Below are positions 30,464 to 42,089 of a stretch of DNA of 64,000 nucleotides, in pieces. Each line of letters opens with the position of its first letter. Within the stretch, counting starts at the first letter, position 1. The DNA lies in NCBI GenBank assembly GCA_024364735.1, contig JAGFNQ010008797.1:1-64000 (forward strand), in the 5' to 3' direction. A program made the translations under genes and the position numbers. The DNA is from Boesenbergia rotunda. Lineage: Eukaryota; Streptophyta; Magnoliopsida; Zingiberales; Zingiberaceae. The notes below the pieces were generated by a model that searched no databases, was not told the origin of the DNA, and saw only the letters and a list, made by a program, of their open reading frames with translations.

Positions 30464-31092
30464 GGACTATTTCTGCATTCATTGTACTAAGTAACCAAAA
30501 CATGACTTATGTTTGACGCTACTGTACATCTGTTTGACTAGTTAACCTATTCTGTTTTAACTTGAGTATCTGATCTTGGATTGTGCTCTGTAGAATAGAT
30601 TAACTCTACTTTTGATTTTTTTTTGCTTTACTTGATTTAAAAATCAGTTTCTAAAAGAATTTTGAAAAACGGTTGGTTTTAAAATCAGTTTTTTAAAATC
30701 TTTTCCAACTTTGTTTTATTTCAAAACTACCCCCTTTCAAAACTAGGGATTTTTCGCAAATGGACTTAGCCTAGGCCCTAACCCTAGAACTGCATGCACC
30801 TATAGATTTAGAAGCCAACATCTCACAAGCACTTTAGGATACTTTTGATTGATAACCTAGAAAGGGTTGAGATGCTTAGGTCTTTGCCTTAATTCAAGAA
30901 GCTTTAAGTCAGTGCATCTGCAGTAATTGGGGCACTAAATACAACTTACACAGCAATCAAGTTAAGTGTCAAGTTTAGAAAATTTAACTTGAACAGAAAC
31001 ACTTAACTTGACTAACCCTAGCAAAAACTACTGCCTATAACAGTTAGTGAGTAGCTAATTGGGTTAAACAAGTCCCTACAATGGCACAAAAT
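30464..31092 (+). other. Non-coding stretch between the element B ORF and element D
   Basis: A/T-rich with no recognisable gene. It has repeated AACTTGA/TTAACTTGA stretches near 30960-31015. It ends where the remnant 3' LTR of element D begins. Confidence 0.5.
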
Positions 31093-31162
31093 GGCCCCAA
31101 ATTTCCCCACTAATGGCACAAAATTTATCGATCGAATTGCTAATTATTACTCCCCCACACCT
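31093..31162 (-). repeat. Remnant of the element D 3' LTR and its polypurine tract
   Basis: 31093-31149 matches the outer end of the 5' LTR (41629-41685), then similarity stops, so the 3' LTR is truncated to about 57 bp. 31150-31162 is CTCCCCCACACCT, which on the minus strand is the AGGTGTGGGGGAG polypurine tract. Confidence 0.75.
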
Positions 31163-33089
31163 ACTCATTACACATCTCGAGCAAAAAGAAAACAACGTTT
31201 ATTGACTCAAGCAAGTTTACCTAGCATGGACGAAATCACATAGTGGTAATTATTCAAGATCATCAAGCCTTTTGGAACCAAGTCCACATCAATTCCAATC
31301 TCACACTAAACAATTGGTAGTGGTGAATTCATCCAAGTGAATAGATCAAGCATGAAACTCTCATAGGACTAGCCCTAACTCTTAAAACTCAATAATAGTG
31401 GAGTTCCACTCAAGAATCATCATGCCTCTTCACTATCATAAGCTTGCTCACCCCCTAATTTTCATCAAAAGAATGCATGTGACACATACAATAAATAGAG
31501 CTTATTAATAGAGAAGACGAAATTGTAGGAAAAATAAGCAAGAAGGAAATTTTTGCTATTAAGTGAAGAATTTAGTGGGGCAAATCAAAATGAAACATTA
31601 GATGATAAAACTTGATGAATCAGTTAATTTGCAGGTGAACTCATCTTATCATCCCCATTATAGCAAATGCCTCTATTTTGGACGGAGACCAATGCTGAGT
31701 TTTCTATTCTGCGCCACTCTGTTGATCGGTCTAGGGACCGGTCTAACTATCTTCTGATCGGTCTTGGGACCGATCCGACTCCTCCCTGATCGGTCTGAGG
31801 ACCGATCAGGGCACCAATAGAATGCAATGTGCAGAACCTGAAACTATCTTCTGATATGGTTCTGCTTCTTCCCATCACTAACTCATCCTTAAATTCAATT
31901 GGTTCCTTCATTCACCACTTCAAATTCAGAAATCTATCCAATTCAGCAGCTCTTCCAAATGTTACTAGCAGCTTTGAAGATTCCAAACTCGTAATGTTCT
32001 GCAAAGGTTCTGCTTCAGAAATTTTCTGTAAAGTTCTGCAATGTTTTGAAGTTTCTGCAAAGTTTCTGCAAGTTCATCAGGAAAATACAAGGTAGAACAA
32101 TGCCCTATGATAATGAAGGTATTTCCGTGTGCTCTTTGAATGTAGCAACCCCATATTTCTGGAATAATCCAATACATTCGTGGCACATCTCATATAATTG
32201 AGGGCCTTCTACATCAATTTAGAAATCAAAGGATCATTCAGTAACTCATGCTAAAACCAACATTTTGGAATCTGAAAGTGAATCAAAGGATGACTCCAAG
32301 AACATGAACTACACTCATTCTCTTTTATTTCATTTCTTCTCTTTTTTTTTCCTTCTTTCTTTTTTTTTTCTTTGCTTTGTTCTATTTTGTTGTTTTTTTC
32401 TGTTTTTTATTCTTTCTTTCTTTTTTCGGAAAGTAGTAGAGATACCCTATGGTTCTTTGGAGACTCCTTGTCTTTAGCTTGGAAGCCTTCAACTTCCTCA
32501 TTCTAGGTCCAAATCAAATCCACTAGAACTTTACGCAATCTTCATATCAATTGGTTCCAAGATCAACTTCTTTTCCCCCACACCTAAGATTGTGTCCACT
32601 CAAGAAGCTAATTCATCAAGTTCTTCACCAACTTAGAGGAAAAGAATAGAGAGGAAATAGCAATAGAGGAAGATAATGGTGCAAATGAAAAGAAGAATAA
32701 CAAAGATCATGATGAATAGCTCTACCATTCCATGTATCATATGCCTCTATGATTCTAAAAAGGAATTGAGCAAGTTCTAAAGTTCCAAAGCATGAATGTT
32801 CATCACACAAAATTATCTATGGTAAGCAACAGGTGGTCCTCTCTAGGAATAATATCAATCATGCTCAATCCAATATTAGCATCTCCCACCAACCAATAAC
32901 TATATGCAAGTTAAGAACTAACCAAGGCGTGATATCCATGACTCAATGATCTAAATAATTTTCTCACTTCATGATTCCTCCAATGCATAGGAAAAACTTA
33001 AGAGAAGTGTTACTTACAACTAACAAAGCAAATTGCGAGAAAATCAAAATATATGTACAAAAAGGAAAAAGCAAAGAACGGACTCCCCT
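31163..33089 (-). other. Element D 3' region between integrase and PPT
   Basis: Nearly 2 kb without a convincing frame; an env-like ORF might once have been here. It contains a GATCGGTC...GACCGATC palindrome array (31722-31812), a long pyrimidine tract on the plus strand (32330-32430), and an internal GGTGTGGGGG-like tract (complement of about 32576-32587) similar to the one at 60151 in element G. Confidence 0.65.
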
Positions 33090-34811
33090 CTAAGTCGGGT
33101 AGATCGCATGGTACAAGTCCATACTCTCCATTCTTGTTCCCTCCATTCCCTCGTGGTAATGCTTCAATTGATGTCTATTCACCTTGAAGGTAGTGCCCGT
33201 CATATCCTGTATCTCAATAGCACCGAAGGGAAATACATTAGTAACAACAAAAGGACCCTCCCACCTAGACTTCAACTTACCTGGATGCCACTTTAGTCTA
33301 GATCTGAACTAAAACACCTTTTCTCCCACATGAAACTCTTTTCTCAAAATGTTCTTATCGTGGAAAGCCTTTGTCTTTTCTTTATAAATGCGTGAACTCT
33401 CGTAGGCTTCCAATCTTAGCTCCTCGAGCTCTTGTAGGTGCAACTTCCTTTCTTGGCCAGATTTTTCTAAGTCAATGTTACAAGCTTTAACTGCCCAATA
33501 AGCCCTGTGTTCCACCTCCACTAGTAGATGACAAGCCTTCCCAAAAACAATCCTGTAGAGAGACATCCCAATGGGTGTCTTATAGGCAGTCCGGTAGGCC
33601 CATAAAGCTTCATCAAGTCTCTTGCTCCAGTCCTTCCAGTCTAGCCTTACAGTTTTCTCCAAGATAAGTTTAATCTCCCTGTTTGATATTTCAGCTTGTC
33701 CATTTGTTTGAGGATGATACGGGGTGGACACTTTATGGATCACTCCATACTTGCTCAAAAGCGCTTTCATGTGCCTATTGCAAAAGTGAGACCCTTGATC
33801 ACTGATGATCGCCCTGGGTACCCCAAACCTGCAAAATAGGTGAGTCCTGACAAAATCCACAACAACAGATGAATCATTAGTTCTAGTGGGGATTGCCTCC
33901 ACCCATTTAGACACATAATCCACAGCCAACAAGATATAAATAAATCCATATGAAACAGGAAAAGGACCCATGAAATCAATACCCCACACGTCAAAAATCT
34001 CGCAAAATATCATGGGTTGTTGAGGCATTTCATTCCTACGTCCTAAGTTCCCAACTCGCTGGCAGCGCTCACAAGACTTATGGAAGTGGTAAGAATCTCT
34101 AAACATGGTAGGCCAATACAGCCCTGCATCCAAAACCTTCCTAGCAATACGTTGAGGACCAAAATGACCCCCACATGCAAGTGTATGACAAAATGAAAGT
34201 ACTGACTGGAACTCACAATCAGGGATACATCTCCTAACTACCTGGTCGCTGCAAAATTTCCAAAGGTAAGGGTCATCCCACACGTAATACTTAGAATCAC
34301 TAGCTAATTTATCACGTTGAGCTCTCGAATGATGTGTAGGATAGACATGGGCAACCAAATAGTTGACGATATCGGCATACCATGGCATACTACCATGCAG
34401 CTGCAGAAGATGCTCATGTGGGAATACATCTGCAATGGGTGTAGGATCTGTCGCCCCCTTAATCCTGCTCAGGTGGTCAGCTACTAGGTTCTCATTCCCT
34501 CTCCTATCGCGTATCTCCACGTCGAATTCTTGAAGCAGAAGCATCCATCGAATCAGTCTTGGTTTCGAATCCAGCTTCTTTAAGAGATACCTAATAGCTG
34601 CATGGTCAGAGAAAACAATCACATATGAGCACAGTAGATATGAACGAAACTTATCCAAAGCAAAAACAATGGCTAAAAGCTCCTTTTCAGTTGTGGTATA
34701 ATTGGCCTGAGCAGAATCCAGTGTCCGGGATGCATAACAAATGACGTGAGGCACTCCATCCACCCTTTGGCCTAGCACTGCTCCCACGGCATGATCTGAT
34801 GCATCACACAT
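33090..34811 (-). pseudogene. Element D RNase H and integrase
   Basis: One frame runs from MCDASDHAVGAVLGQ (RNase H) through ANYTTTEKELLAI and LVADHLSRI. It then has a zinc domain (CHTLACGGHF, CERCQRVGN) and the integrase core with GIDFMGPF, IISDQGSHF and TNGQAEISNRE (D, D and E present). A TAA/TAG near 33309 separates the last part, KSRWEGPFVVTNVFPFG to YHAIYPT ending at 33090. Apart from that stop it is long and well kept. The family inserts its DNA copy with this enzyme. Confidence 0.9.
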
Positions 34812-34928
34812 CAGCTCGAATGGTAAACTCTAGTCTGGGGGCCGAATTATAGGGGTCGATGTGAGAGCCGCCTTCAAGTGATCAAAGGCGTCCTTACACT
34901 GCTGATCAAAATGAAACTCCATATCCTT

Positions 34929-35797
34929 CTATAGCAAGGTCGAAAGAGGAAGGGCTATCCTACTGAAATCGCTAATGAATCGCTTGTAGAAACCTGGCTG
35001 GCCAAGAAAAGAGCGAATGCCCCGCACGCATGTGGGGTATGGCAGAGATGTAATACAATCAATTTTTGCAGGATCTACTTCGATACCCTTTCGAGAGACT
35101 ATGTGACCTAAAACTATGTCATGCTCAACCATGAAATGACATTTTTCATAATTAAGTATAAGGTCAGTCTCTATGCAACGATGCAAAACTCTAGATAAAC
35201 TATCCAAACATGCATCAAAAGAGGATCCATATACAGTAAAGTCATCCATAAATACCTCCATGCAATGCTCTAAAAGATCTGAAAAATGCTTACCATGCAT
35301 CGCTGGAAAGTACCTGGGGCATTGCATAATCCGAATGGCATCCTCTTGTACGCAAAAGTCCCAAATGGGCAGGTAAAATTCGTCTTATCTTGATCCTCTG
35401 GAGCAATATGAATATGAAAGTATCCAGTAAAATCGTCCAAGAAGCAATAGTGTGATCTACCAGCAAGCCTCTCCAACATCTGGTCGATGAATGGTAAGGG
35501 GTAATGATCCTTCCTCGTAGCCTGATTCAGCTTCCGGTAGTCTATGCATACTCTCCATGAACTCTGGACTCTAGCAGGAATCAAGGCACTCTCCTTGCCC
35601 TGCACCACTATGATACCGGACTTCTTCAGGACCACTTGCACTGGACTCACCCACTGACTGTCGGAGACAGGATATATAATACCAGCCTGTAGTAGCTTGG
35701 TTACCTCCTTCTTGACCACATCTAAAATAAGTGGGTTGAGTCTGTGCTGTGGTTGTCTCACCGGCCTTGCACCCTCCCCTAAGAAAATCCGGTGCAT
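34929..35797 (-). pseudogene. Element D reverse transcriptase, frameshifted
   Basis: The first half (35797-35270) has SWRVCIDYRKLNQATRKDHY and FLDDFTGYFHIHIAPEDQ, a gypsy RT signature. A frameshift near 35325 leads to the half with VFMDDFTVYG (catalytic FMDD near 35240-35252) and FLGQPGFYKRFI. A TAG at about 34926 and another stop near 34830 separate it from RNase H. Confidence 0.88.
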
Positions 35798-35851
35798 GCA
35801 AATGGATGAGCTAATCCCTGGTATATTTGCAATGGTCCACCCAATAGCCCT

Positions 35852-36718
35852 CTAACACATCCGTAGAAGATCTAGTAGCCTTTTCTCTTGACCTGGCTTA
35901 AGATGCTGAGCAATGATGACTGGCAACTGCTCGTTCTCTCCTAGGTAGGCATACTTCAAGTGCTCATGTAGGGGTTTCAAAGCAAGCTTCGGGGGTTTCA
36001 AGACTGATGGAAGTAATTTTTCAAGACCTGCCTCCAATGCAGACACCTCAGCGTCATCCACAAGGATAGTGTCACAGATTAAAGCTGATCCACCACTATC
36101 ATCATCCTCCTCATCTGAATCCTCTGTGTCGGCTAGATCTGAATCCATGCCATCTGACTCCTCAGAATCTAGTGTGTCCAACACGTCAATGCCCAGCAGT
36201 GAATGATCCTCAGCGGGATATCTGATCGCATCAAGGATGGAGAACTGAACCACGGTGTCCCCAAACTCCATGGTGAGTGTCCATGCATGAACATCGATCT
36301 TGGTCCTTGCTGTATTCAGGAATGGGCGTCCCAAAATCAATGGAGCTGAGCTTGAAGTTAGGCCCTTCTCCATATCTAAAATATAAAAATCAGCTGGGAA
36401 TATCAAATCCTTGACTTTCACCAGTACGTCCTCTATGACACCAGCTGGATGAGCAAAACTGCGGTTGGCCAACTGAATGACCACCCCAATAGGCTGTAAT
36501 GGTCCAATGCCTAAAGAGATGAACACTGACTTGGGAATGACATTGATGGAGGCTCCTATGTCTAGCATAGCATCCTCGAACATGCAATCTCCAATCACGC
36601 ACGGTACTGTGAAAACCCCTGGGTCCTTGCATTTCTGAGGCATTGGCTGTATCATAGCTGAAACATTCTTTCCCATACTGACCAACTCTGTCCTTTCAGC
36701 TTCTTCTTGTGAGTGCAC
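35852..36718 (-). pseudogene. Element D protease and linker
   Basis: FTVPCVIGDCMFEDAMLDIGASINVIPKS is the retropepsin region, written here only as its key part: the catalytic segment reads LDIGAS where LDLGAS is usual. ILGRPFLNTA marks the second protease motif. An acidic linker (SDEEDDDSGG) follows, then the RT-leading segment. It is in the frame of the first RT half, separated by a stop near 35850. Confidence 0.85.
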
Positions 36719-38595
36719 AGATCCTTCAAAAACTTCGCATACTTGGGAATGTGTCTGATCACTCTAAGTAATGGAATGTTCACCTCTACTTTGCTAAAAA
36801 TGTCAATCATCTCCTGATGCTCCTGTGTCTTGTCTGAGTCAGCATTCTTCCTGGGACCAACTGTCCTCTGAGGGAAAGGTAACTGAATAGGTGACTCTGG
36901 TAGTCGAAATGACTCTGGCTCTGTAGGAATTTGTGGGGTAGGATCCTCCTGTGTAATCCATCCACTCCTGAGTGTGATAGCATTGACATTCCCCCTAGGG
37001 TTTGGAATAGACTGAGAAGGTAGCTGACTAGAACCTTGAGCTTGTAATTGACTGATTGCGGATGATAATTGTCTAATTTGTCGCTCCATGTTTTCAATGG
37101 AGGCATCAGTCCTCATCTGAAATTGTCTATAGTCCCCCTGCTGCTGCTGAAGTTGAGTGCTAATCTGAGCGCTAACCTGGGTACTAATCTGGGTGCTCAA
37201 CTAAGTGCTAAGCTACTGAAATTGAGTGTTGAGTTGCTGGACGTTCCTCTCATTTTGTTGCTGAAAATGAGTGAAAAGTGGCTCCAAGGTGAGTGGAATT
37301 TTCGGCTTTTGTTGCTGGACCGGTGGAACTCTTGGCGGAGATGGACTACAATAAAATCCTGGTGGTCTCGAGACTGCAGGTGGCGCAACAGGAAGTGGTG
37401 CCTGATAAGGCTGCTGCTGATGTGATGTGTTCCCATACCTCAGCTTAGGATGATCTCTCCATCCTAGATTGTAAGTTCTGGACATGGGATCATAAGACTG
37501 CTTGTATCCATAAGACTGAGGTTGGAAAGACTGAGGCTTGGACTGAAAAGCATTTGCTGCCACCACTTGACTTGCAAGATAAGATCCATCATCAACCTGC
37601 ACCTGGGGGCACAAATCTGTGGGATGAGAGGTGCTACTGCAAAGTCCACAAATCCTCATTGCTTGGGCTACTTGAGCTGAGGGTTGCTGAGCAGTCTGAA
37701 GGAGAGTCATCTGCCTAAGGAAAGAAGTCAAATCTTGAAGATTAACCTTCACCTCTTGAGCTTCCATATTCTGTCCTGTGATCTCATGTACTCCTTTAGG
37801 CACCAACGGACGGCTCCCAAACTGTTGAGAATTTGCTGCCATAATAGAAATCAACTCTCTAGCTTCCTCAGGTGTCTTGTTCACTAAGGCCCCTCCGCTA
37901 GCAGCATCCACCATACTCCTGTCCATGGGAAGAAGTCCCTCATAGAAGTATTGAATGAGTTGCTGCTCACTGATTTGATGGTGGGGAAAGCTAGAACAAA
38001 GTTTCTTGAAGCGCTCCCAATATTCATACAATGTCTCTCCTGAAATCTGTTGGATCCCACAGATACTCTTTCTAATGGCAGTAGTCCTTGAAGCTGGGAA
38101 GAATTTCTCCAGGAAAGCTTTCTTCATTTCGGCCCAAGAAATAACTAAAGCATGTGGCGACGTGTACCACCAGTCCTTTGCTCCATCCACCAGTGAAAAT
38201 GGGAAAGCTCTCAGGTTAATGTCTTCTTCAGTAACTCCATGTGACTTCATAGTGGAGCATACAGTGTGAAACTCCTGGAGATGTCTAGTGGGGTCCTCAC
38301 CAGCTAAGCCATGAATCTTTGGGAGTAGATGAATGAGTCTGGAACGTAGCTCAAAGTCAACCTCCAACTCAGGGTACTGAATGCACTGAAAGGCCAGCTC
38401 TAGTGCTGCAAGCTCCCTCATGGTTCTATTGTTCGCCATCTGGAATTCTGACAAAGGGTCGCTCTGGGTAGACAATCTAGGAATCTCTAACTGAGCTCTC
38501 CTCTGTGCGTGGAAGGTCCTTTCTATCTCAGGATCAAAATCAGCTAAACTAGAGTAGGAAGACCTGGTCATGCACTGCACATCAAATGGAGACAA
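36652..38595 (-). pseudogene. Element D gag
   Basis: Starts MSPFDVQCMTRSSYSS. The gag core has LAGEDPTRHLQEFHTVCS, KDWWYTSPHALVISW, LEKFFPASRTTAIRK and YEYWERFKKLC, typical of Athila gag. A zinc-knuckle-like CGLCSSTSHPTDLC follows, then a proline/glutamine-rich tail. Two TAG codons (37213-37215 and 37201-37203) interrupt it, and a frameshift near 36700 precedes the protease. The repeated ISTQVSAQISTQLQ segment is low-complexity. Confidence 0.87.
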
Positions 38596-38671
38596 TTAGT
38601 GAGATGCAAGAATTAACCAGAAAATTCAGAATTATTGCAAGACCTAAAAATAAACAAACATCATAAAAGGG

Positions 38672-38689
38672 TCCCTGACAACGGCGCCA
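38672..38689 (-). other. Primer-binding site of element D
   Basis: On the minus strand TGGCGCCGTTGTCAGGG. This is close to the primer site known from Athila/Tat elements. It lies just inside the 5' LTR end near 38693. Confidence 0.85.
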
Positions 38690-39759
38690 AAATTAATAAG
38701 CGGATTTAGTCGCATTACGGTTTCAATTAATTTTCTCGTTTCAAGCAATTATGTAGTAGTAGTTGAACCAAATCGTCTCTCAAGGACCCGATATGATGCA
38801 CGCACTTTTTCAATCTATGAAAAATAGTAAATTGCAGAAATATAAAAACTGGATAAACAAAACATGTTCTTTTGGGGATTGCAATTAACAAAACAAGTAA
38901 ACTTAACTACGAACTTCTACCTAATAGTCTTCACTACTCAAATTTAAAAGATCAAGCTAACTAATTGATGTGAACAACAAAAAAACACTTAAAACTAAGA
39001 AATTTCAGCAGGAGATTATCTAAAGATCCTAACTAAATGGCAATCTATTCCATCATCAAGCATAGATTCAATTCAAACCATTCAACAAACACGTTGCTTG
39101 CAAATAGTGAAAGATTGAAAGCATGAACTAATTTCTATAAAAGATGGACTGTAGAAACAATGAACTAAGCTGGAAATTCGAAATTAAGTAGGAAACTACA
39201 ATTCAGAGTTGGAAAATAGCAGGAATTCGAAGTCAAATGGAAGAGGAATGCAAATTCTTGTTCTACAGCAGAAAACACTAAGAAAAACTGAAAAGGAAGC
39301 TGAAAATTGGTGTCCGGTGGAAGAAACTCTGCTCTGACAACGCCTATTGCTTCTCAGCTAGAGTAGAGTAGGAAATGGACCGTGGAGTCGAAGTAGAAGG
39401 CTCGGACAAGCTGTCAATCCTCAGAGGAACCCCTAGAAATCGCAGCCTCCTTCACCATCGCCTCCTCCTTCACTTCCTCGATCAGATCCTCCTCTTTGGC
39501 TGCCCTAGCTTCCTTTTCTACCTCTCCATTCCACCCTTGATTTCCCTTGATGAGTGGCCGAGATTGCTTGCAAGAGATCTCCATCAATTTCCCTGCTAGA
39601 TCCAAGTGGAGGGTTGTGATGTACCAATTCTTCCGACCGCTCTAGACAGCTACAGATCGGACTGAGTGACACCTGATTGGTCTGGACGCTCCCTGATCGG
39701 TCTAGGGACCAATCAGGAATCTCCCTGATCTGTCTGGGGACCGATCAGGATGTGATCAG

Positions 39760-41291
39760 TATTGGATCGAGAGAAACGATAGAGGGGGGTGAATATCGTA
39801 AATCGTTCGGATTAGAGTTAGAGAAATTACGCAGCGGAAGAATTAAACACAAAACGCGAACACAAGATCTTTTTCATGGTTCGGAGTCGGGGTCGGCTCC
39901 TACTCCAAGGCCCACGGTCGTTGACCATTTACTGCGGGCAATTGTATATGTGCGCAAAATAGTTTACAGACAGATATGATAATTGTAGTACAGTAAACAA
40001 AACAAACAACTCTTTGTTACTGACGTCCAGTGTAGATTGTATTTTCGGAGCAGAGGGACGTCGTCGGTGCTTGTATCTCGAGTCGGGAGGTTTCCGGAGC
40101 AGTGCGCGGGAGTAGAAGATCATGAGTGCATTAGAAGAATTGATTGTTGAAGCCTTGGGGTCGAGGGCCCTTTTATAGCCCCTGGGGCCGCCCGGGACGT
40201 CGGGAGCGCCCCCCCCCCCCCCACCTGTCAGCTGATCCGAGTTCCTCTCGGTCAGCTCTGATCCCTTCAAACTCGGGATCAGGCTTTGACGGGGGTGCTC
40301 GGGAGGCTGGGGGCGCCCGGGCGGGACGCTGGGGGCGCCCGGGAGCATGGGGGCGCCCGGGAACACGGGGGCACCCCGCCCATGAACTGCCGAAGCACTC
40401 TTTTTGCTTAGTCTATTTTGTGTTGCCCTTGGGGGCGCCCGGAACACTGGGGGCGCCCTACTCAGCTGCTGCCTTTCTCCTTTAAGGCATTCTGAGCTGC
40501 AATGACTCATTCCTTCGGTCCTGCATCCAGGGTTAGTCCAAAACATGTACAAAGCAATAGACTATTAAGTTTATACAGCCTTAGCTATCTTGGATATGAC
40601 TTTGGGTCTCCCAAATGGAGCCCTAGGACGAACCGACGCCTACTGTTCCCTCGACGGGGAACGCGTCCTTACCTACTCCTCTCGGGAGAATTTACCTGAT
40701 GCCAACCGGTTCCTTCGGTTGGACTTTTGCCCAGCAGTCCTTCGCCAGGTGCCTAGCTGTCCTTCGCCAGGTCTTCAGTACCAATCTGTCCTTCTCCTAG
40801 TGCCTAGCAGTCCTTCGCCAGGTTTTCAGTACCAAGCTATCCTTCGCCTGGTGCCTAGCAGTCCTTCGCTAGCTAGGTCTTTGTATTCTGGCTTTCCTTC
40901 GCCAGGTACCTAGCAGTCCTTCGCTTGGGCTTTGTATCCTGGCATTCCTTCGCCAGGTGCCTAGCAGTCCTTCGCTAGGGCTTTGTATCCTGGCATTCCT
41001 TCGCTAGGTGCCTAGCAGCCCTTCGCTAGGACTTTGTTTCCTGGCAGCCCTTCGCAAGGTGCCTAGCAGTCCTTCACTAGTGCTTTGTATCCTGGCATTC
41101 CTTCGCCAGGTGCCTAGCAGCCCTTCGCTAGGACTTTATTTCCTGGCAGCCCTTCGCCAGGTGCCTAGCAGTCCTTCGCTAGGGCTTTTTTCTGCACACT
41201 CAAGTAACTTTATTAGATCACAAATAAACTTAACTTTGAATCCTTTGTCAATATCAAAACAAGGTTCGATATGGTGCTTCCTACACCAACA
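39760..41291 (-). mobile_element. Solo LTR of the element B family inside element D
   Basis: It matches the element B LTR in reverse: GGGCGCCC array (40186-40456), a 15-C run (about 40208-40222), TATAAAA on the minus strand (40171-40180) and a long GCGAAGGAC minisatellite (40722-41195). The 5-bp duplication ATCAG lies at 39755-39759 and 41292-41296. The left end reads TATTGG where TGTTGG is expected. Confidence 0.9.
40722..41195 (-). repeat. Expanded CCTAGCGAAGGAC minisatellite in the B-family solo LTR
   Basis: On the plus strand CAGTCCTTCGCCAGGTGCCTAG and related half-units recur about every 16-33 bp, around 13 or more times. The element B LTR has about five 49-bp units at the same position. 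Confidence 0.85.
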
Positions 41292-41685
41292 ATCAGTAGC
41301 TAAAATTCTGAATTCCTCTGTGCCATCTGCTCCAGATCGGTCGCTGGACCGATCAAGCCTTCACTGATCGGTCTGGTGACCAATCAGGCCTTCCCTGATT
41401 GGTCTGGTGACCAATTAGGCCTTCCCTGATTGGTCTGGTGACCAATCAGGGCTCCAACAGAATGACTATCTTCGCCCCGGATGTGCCCTTTTTGATCCGA
41501 TGATGCACAAGCTGTCCAAAAGTCCAATAGAATGAAATATGAGTGTAAAAATGTAAGAAAATTAATTAACCAATGAAAATACATCCTATTAATAATCATG
41601 CATCATTTCATAAACAAATACACCCCAGAGCCCCAAATTTCCCCACTAATAGCACAAAATTTATTGATCAAATTGCTAATTATCA

Positions 41686-42089
41686 GTTTGTATATACGGA
41701 TGTCACTAATCATGTCTACATTTTTTTTTTGCAGGGGTTCCAGGAAACTCGATGACTAGCTGAGGAGGAGATTACCATCTACATGGGTAGACTATGAGAT
41801 GACTTTTACAGTAGGAGTTGTTCATTTATGCCTTTTAGATAGGGTGATGAAGTTTTGGTTTTATAGAGATTGCTTTTATGTACTTAAATTTTTTGGAATG
41901 AACTTTTGTTCAGTTTCTGGAATAAGATATTCTATTACTTTTATTGTTAAAAGTGGAATAGAAGGATTATCTATTAAATTACATAGAAAGGCAATTGGTT
42001 TATTTTAAAACCAAAAGCTCCCATGATGCAACTAGATGTTAAATACCTTATCATCTAACCAAAGTAAGAGAAAGGTTCCTTCTGTGATG
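41686..42089 (+). other. Unassigned A/T-rich stretch
   Basis: No recognisable family. A pyrimidine run followed by GCAGGGGTTCC at about 41721-41740 looks like a splice acceptor, and an open run follows at 41799-42008 without known motifs. It may be the decayed 3' end of a gene or the flank of a retroelement; I cannot decide. Confidence 0.3.

Larger units (their letters stand above)
24469..31092 (+). mobile_element. Element B: copia-like LTR retrotransposon with gag and an extra promoter-driven ORF, pol missing
   Basis: A 5' LTR (24469-25842), primer-binding site, UBN2-type gag and a downstream ORF are present. No protease, integrase or RT can be found. A foldback element lies in the gag. No matching 3' LTR on the plus strand is in the window; the right side ends where Athila element D begins near 31092. 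A B-family solo LTR in the opposite orientation lies at 39760-41291. The right border is an inference. Confidence 0.65.
31093..41685 (-). mobile_element. Element D: Ty3/gypsy of Athila type, minus strand, inactive
   Basis: Minus-strand order is 5' LTR (41685 to about 38693), TGGCGCC primer site, gag, protease, RT, RNase H, integrase, a long 3' region, PPT, and a 57-bp remnant of the 3' LTR (31149-31093). Gag and RT wording, the primer site and an internal GTGTGGGGG tract fit Athila/Tat lineages. Many stops and frameshifts are present, and a solo LTR of the B family sits in the 5' LTR. Confidence 0.88.
38693..41685 (-). repeat. Element D 5' LTR, containing the B-family solo LTR
   Basis: The outer end reads TGATAATTAGCAATTTG on the minus strand and ends at 41685. 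Without the solo LTR (39760-41291 plus one duplication copy) it is about 1.46 kb. It carries GATCGGTC...GACCGATC palindromes on both sides of the insertion (39654-39750 and 41333-41452). The inner end next to the primer site reads TAATAAGCGG on the plus strand, so the terminal TG has changed; this border is approximate. The open frame at 39375-39599 has no support as a gene. Confidence 0.78.
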
